Shown one piece after another: positions 61,523-64,000 of a DNA stretch of 64,000 bases. Both the position numbers and the translations under genes were made by a program. This DNA is from JANRLF01 sp033762815 (lineage in GTDB: Bacteria; Bacteroidota; Bacteroidia; Chitinophagales; CAIOSU01). Each line of letters begins with the position of its first letter. The first letter of the stretch is position 1. The notes beneath the pieces are model-generated. The model saw only the letters and a program-made list of their open reading frames with translations. It did not search any database and was not told the DNA's origin. The DNA is taken from contig JANRLF010000006.1 of the NCBI GenBank assembly GCA_033762815.1, forward strand, positions 124,001 through 188,000. The letters run 5' to 3'.

Positions 61523-62308
61523 ATGATTGGTTTTTTACATCGATTGCTGCTGTTGCTCTTTTTGGGGACATTGGGGTCAGCTTCCTATTCCCAAACCAAT
61601 AAGGATAAGGTAAAGCAATTGTTGGAACAGGCTACCAAAGCCCGAGAAACCTACAAGGAAGACCAAGCCATCCAATTGTACAAGCAAGTGCTTGCATTGG
61701 AAGCCAGTAATTTAGATGCCCTCTATAATGTGGGTTTGTTGATTTCGCGAAAAGGCTGGTTATTGGAAGATACCAATGAGCCCTTGGCTATACAATATCA
61801 TAAAGAGGCCTTGGAATGGGCAAAGAAAACCTATAAGCTCTACCCCAATACTTTTGAGGGCAATGTGTGTATGGCAGCGGCTATTGGTCGTTTGGCAAAG
61901 TATTACGACACAAAGGAAAGGGTTCAATCGGCTTGGGACATTAAGAAATATGCCGATGCTGCAGCTAAATACAACCCTAGCCACCCTGGCCTAAAGCATT
62001 TACTGGCCTGGTGGAACTTTGAATTATCAAAACCTACCTGGCTCGAGCGTTCTATGGCAAATATGCTTTTTGGTGGGCTTCCGAAGGGTGCTGACGTGAA
62101 GCGGGCCATACAGTATATGCAGGAATTGATAAAGCTGAACCCCAATTACACCGTGTACAGTTACGATTTGGCCAAATTTTATGAGTATGTGGGCGATAAG
62201 GTTAAGGCCATACAATGCTTGAAGCACGTAATTGGGTTAAAGCCAGTTACCCCTGAAGATGCCCCTTACATAGAAGCGGCAAAGCGTTTCCTGAAACGGC
62301 TTCAATAG
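61523..62308 (+). CDS. Secreted tetratricopeptide-repeat protein
   Basis: 261 residues from the ATG at 61523; the longer frame from 61478 adds a polar leader. Signal peptide IGFLHRLLLLLFLGTLGSAS. TPR units such as QAIQLYKQVLALEASNLDALY and AIQYMQELIKLNPNYTVYSY are clear, and the middle part resembles regulator-of-microtubule-dynamics-like TPR proteins. It is a likely periplasmic scaffold of unknown partner. A near-consensus TATCTTTA lies about 12 bases before the start. It overlaps the GSCFA stop by 7 bases. Confidence 0.8.
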   Translation: MIGFLHRLLLLLFLGTLGSASYSQTNKDKVKQLLEQATKARETYKEDQAIQLYKQVLALEASNLDALYNVGLLISRKGWLLEDTNEPLAIQYHKEALEWAKKTYKLYPNTFEGNVCMAAAIGRLAKYYDTKERVQSAWDIKKYADAAAKYNPSHPGLKHLLAWWNFELSKPTWLERSMANMLFGGLPKGADVKRAIQYMQELIKLNPNYTVYSYDLAKFYEYVGDKVKAIQCLKHVIGLKPVTPEDAPYIEAAKRFLKRLQ

Positions 62309-63300
62309 ACCTGCTCCTTACTGTCAGCGTTGAAATAGGCTATTTCCTGCTCAAAGTCCAAATCGGGGTAAGCAGCCTTCAACTGCATGATTTTTACCAG
62401 TGCTTTTTTCAGAAACGCCTTATGTGCTTCAGAATGGGGGTTGCGGGGGCGGTGATTCCTGGCAGCATCAATCTCTTCTATCTGCATCATCACCATGAAG
62501 GCCCGCTTATCAATATAGGCTTTGTAGAACTTTTCCCAGATATATTCTATGGCAATGGACGAAGGATGCACCATATCGGCCTCATAAAAGCGATAATCGC
62601 GTAGGTCGTCCATCATAATTTCATAGGCAGGAAAGTAATGGGCGTAGTTGCACTGCCTTATCATTTTGTGCACCGCTACCAGCAAGGTAGCTTTGCTTAA
62701 CTGGTTCTCAGCTGCCCCGTCTTTCATATGCCGCACAGGGCTGATAGTAAAAAGCACCTGCAGTTTAGGGTTCAATTTCTTCAACTGGTTCAGGGTGGTG
62801 CCCAAGGTATCTGCTATTTTGTCCACGCTCAATTGGAAGCGGCGAAACTCTTTTTCGGGCACCTTATGGCAGTTGGAAACCACTTGGCTGGTTTTCAGAA
62901 ACTCATACACCCATGCCGTGCCTAAAGTTACAATCAACAAATCGGTACGCATCAGCTCCTTACGGGCTCTATCCAGTGTATTGTTGATGTTTTCCAAAGC
63001 CATTTCCGCATCGGGATGCGAAAACTTGCCATGGTGGAAGAAGCTGTTCCATACCTCGTTGTGAAAGAACAAATCCTCCCGTTTGAAGATTTTGTCCGTC
63101 AACAGCATCTGCATTTGATTGTGAATGGACAGCGGATTATAGACAATACCGAAGGGATTGATAAAGGTTTTGAACTTATACCCTACCAAATAGGCCCCAA
63201 TGCTTTCCGTAAAGCAGGAGCCCATGCAAAAAATGCGGTGGCTATAGTTCAATTTCAGTTTTGCTTCCTCAATCGGAAATTCGGTACGGAAGTGCTCCAT
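62302..63300 (-). CDS. GSCFA domain protein
   Basis: 332 residues. IFCMGSCFTESIGAYL is the motif that names the family and holds the likely nucleophilic Ser of an SGNH-like hydrolase. TLGTAWVYEF, the FTISPVRHMKDGAAENQLSK block and MVHPSSIAIEYIWEKF (with the His) complete it. It is probably an esterase acting on a glycan or lipid; the substrate is not known. No signal peptide. Converges on the TPR gene. Confidence 0.88.
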   Translation of the reverse strand: MEHFRTEFPIEEAKLKLNYSHRIFCMGSCFTESIGAYLVGYKFKTFINPFGIVYNPLSIHNQMQMLLTDKIFKREDLFFHNEVWNSFFHHGKFSHPDAEMALENINNTLDRARKELMRTDLLIVTLGTAWVYEFLKTSQVVSNCHKVPEKEFRRFQLSVDKIADTLGTTLNQLKKLNPKLQVLFTISPVRHMKDGAAENQLSKATLLVAVHKMIRQCNYAHYFPAYEIMMDDLRDYRFYEADMVHPSSIAIEYIWEKFYKAYIDKRAFMVMMQIEEIDAARNHRPRNPHSEAHKAFLKKALVKIMQLKAAYPDLDFEQEIAYFNADSKEQVY

Positions 63301-63357
63301 TTCTCCTAATCGTGTTTTGCTGCTGCCGCTTCAGAAATAATGCATAAATTTACGGAA

Positions 63358-63657
63358 ATGAATAAGCCCATGAACACAAAGCTGCTGATAATATTATCCA
63401 CAATCTTTCTATGGACGATAACCGCTTGCAATACAGGCAACGAAATGAAAAGTGAGGGAGCAGCCAAAACAGAAATAAATGTTACTCCCGACCAGTTGGC
63501 TTCAAAAGTTGACCCTATATGCGATATGGACGTGACCCAAAGCAAAATCACTGACACGGCACAGTACAATGGCGGTATTTATGCTTTCTGCTCCGACCAT
63601 TGCAAGGAAGAATTTAAGAAAGATCCTGAAAAGTACTTGTCCAAGGGTAAACACTAA
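63358..63657 (+). CDS. YHS domain lipoprotein
   Basis: 99 residues from the ATG at 63358 (a second ATG at 63370 also fits). The signal peptide (NTKLLIILSTIFLWTITAC) has a lipidated Cys. The YHS domain is DPICDMDVTQSKITDTAQYN to FCSDHCKEEFKKDPEKYL, with four Cys/His positions suited to metal binding. It may handle copper or another metal in the periplasm. TAAATTTA, one off the -7 consensus, lies just upstream. Confidence 0.8.
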   Translation: MNKPMNTKLLIILSTIFLWTITACNTGNEMKSEGAAKTEINVTPDQLASKVDPICDMDVTQSKITDTAQYNGGIYAFCSDHCKEEFKKDPEKYLSKGKH

Positions 63658-63661
63658 GGAT

Positions 63662-64000
63662 TTACCTTACTAAGGCAACTACGCCGCGCCGTTCAAATTT
63701 CTCGCCAGTGGCTGACGTTACCCTCAACTGGTACACATAACCTCCAAGAGGCATTTTTTCTCCCCGGTAAGTACCATCCCAACCCTCAGCAAAGTTGGTG
63801 GTGATAAATAGTTGCTTGCCCCAGCGGTCGAATATTCGGAAATCATATTCATCTACTCCGAACAGCATTACCGGCCTAAAAGTATTGTTGATGCCGGCCG
63901 GCACAAATGCATTTGGTATCCATATTACGGGGTCTTTATCCAAGCACACCACGTTGGATAGGCTGTAAAACTCCCTGCTTACAATGTCTTGGTCGGGCAG
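63662..64000 (-). CDS. C-terminus of a T9SS type B (gliding-associated) protein
   Basis: 113 codons, open to the window edge at its N-terminal side, so partial. It matches the CHU_C gliding motility-associated C-terminal domain: WIPNAFVPAGINNTFRPV, FDFRIFDRWGKQLF-type core (YDFRIFDRWGKQLF), GWDGTYRGEKMPLGGYVYQL and the closing VVALVR. It should be a large secreted protein attached through the type IX system. Confidence 0.9.
   Translation of the reverse strand: MPDQDIVSREFYSLSNVVCLDKDPVIWIPNAFVPAGINNTFRPVMLFGVDEYDFRIFDRWGKQLFITTNFAEGWDGTYRGEKMPLGGYVYQLRVTSATGEKFERRGVVALVR

Overview
The window is chromosomal DNA of a Bacteroidota bacterium, probably a Cytophagales or Chitinophagales type. The evidence is a GldH gliding-motility lipoprotein, type IX secretion sorting domains of both type A (2111-residue adhesin) and type B (partial gene at the right edge), SprB and PKD repeats, a GSCFA protein, Bacteroidota-style RicT, -7 promoter elements of the TAnnTTTG type next to many starts, and little use of Shine-Dalgarno sequences. 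Genes are tightly packed in short operons, and several convergent pairs share stop codons.

Layout. 0-14.4 kb is core housekeeping: a cut lipoprotein and queD; gpx-holB-ricT-gldH; rpoN-PAP2-enoyl-CoA hydratase; asnS; lptB-GH3; a DUF3089 esterase; efp-accB-accC. 14.4-20.3 kb is an AT-rich accessory region. It opens with about 0.9 kb of non-coding repeats, including two 11-bp-period tandem arrays of 10 units each. A same-strand series of small genes follows: a DUF4304 immunity protein, a PD-(D/E)XK toxin tip, a YD-like secreted protein, an Imm59-like immunity protein, a PIN_8-like nuclease and a lipoprotein. Four of these are each preceded by a copy of the same roughly 90-bp hairpin-rich repeat (repeat A), often with a second repeat (repeat B). 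20.3-21.7 kb is an arsenic-type operon (arsR, DUF6428, a small membrane ORF, arsC) with a 22-bp perfect palindromic operator on its promoter and no efflux pump.

21.7-29.5 kb holds a secreted Cys-rich protein, gcvT, lpxD and an operon of Na+/solute symporter, LOG, M23 peptidase and Bcp that ends in a strong bidirectional terminator. 29.6-35.9 kb is the giant surface protein. 36-44.6 kb is an eight-gene minus-strand envelope and cofactor operon (sulfatase superfamily, NAD(P)-binding protein, coaX, outer-membrane protein, lptC, PpiD-like chaperone, DUF2480, lytic transglycosylase). 44.6-57.6 kb has a diacylglycerol-kinase-like gene, uvrA, an AT-rich orphan, an M1 aminopeptidase, an S4 protein and a three-gene signalling operon (histidine kinase with 7 PAS and 2 GAF domains, plus two response regulators). 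A tRNA with anticodon CAT, two Tat-exported ferritin-like proteins, a HAD phosphatase, a repeat protein, a TPR protein, GSCFA, a YHS lipoprotein and a type B T9SS cargo end the window.

The most unusual part is 14.5-20.3 kb. It looks like an array of toxin and immunity cassettes, each led by a structured repeat with partly compensated stem changes. Whether the repeat is a recombination site, leftover core homology from a larger polymorphic toxin, or a mobile palindromic element cannot be settled from this sequence alone.
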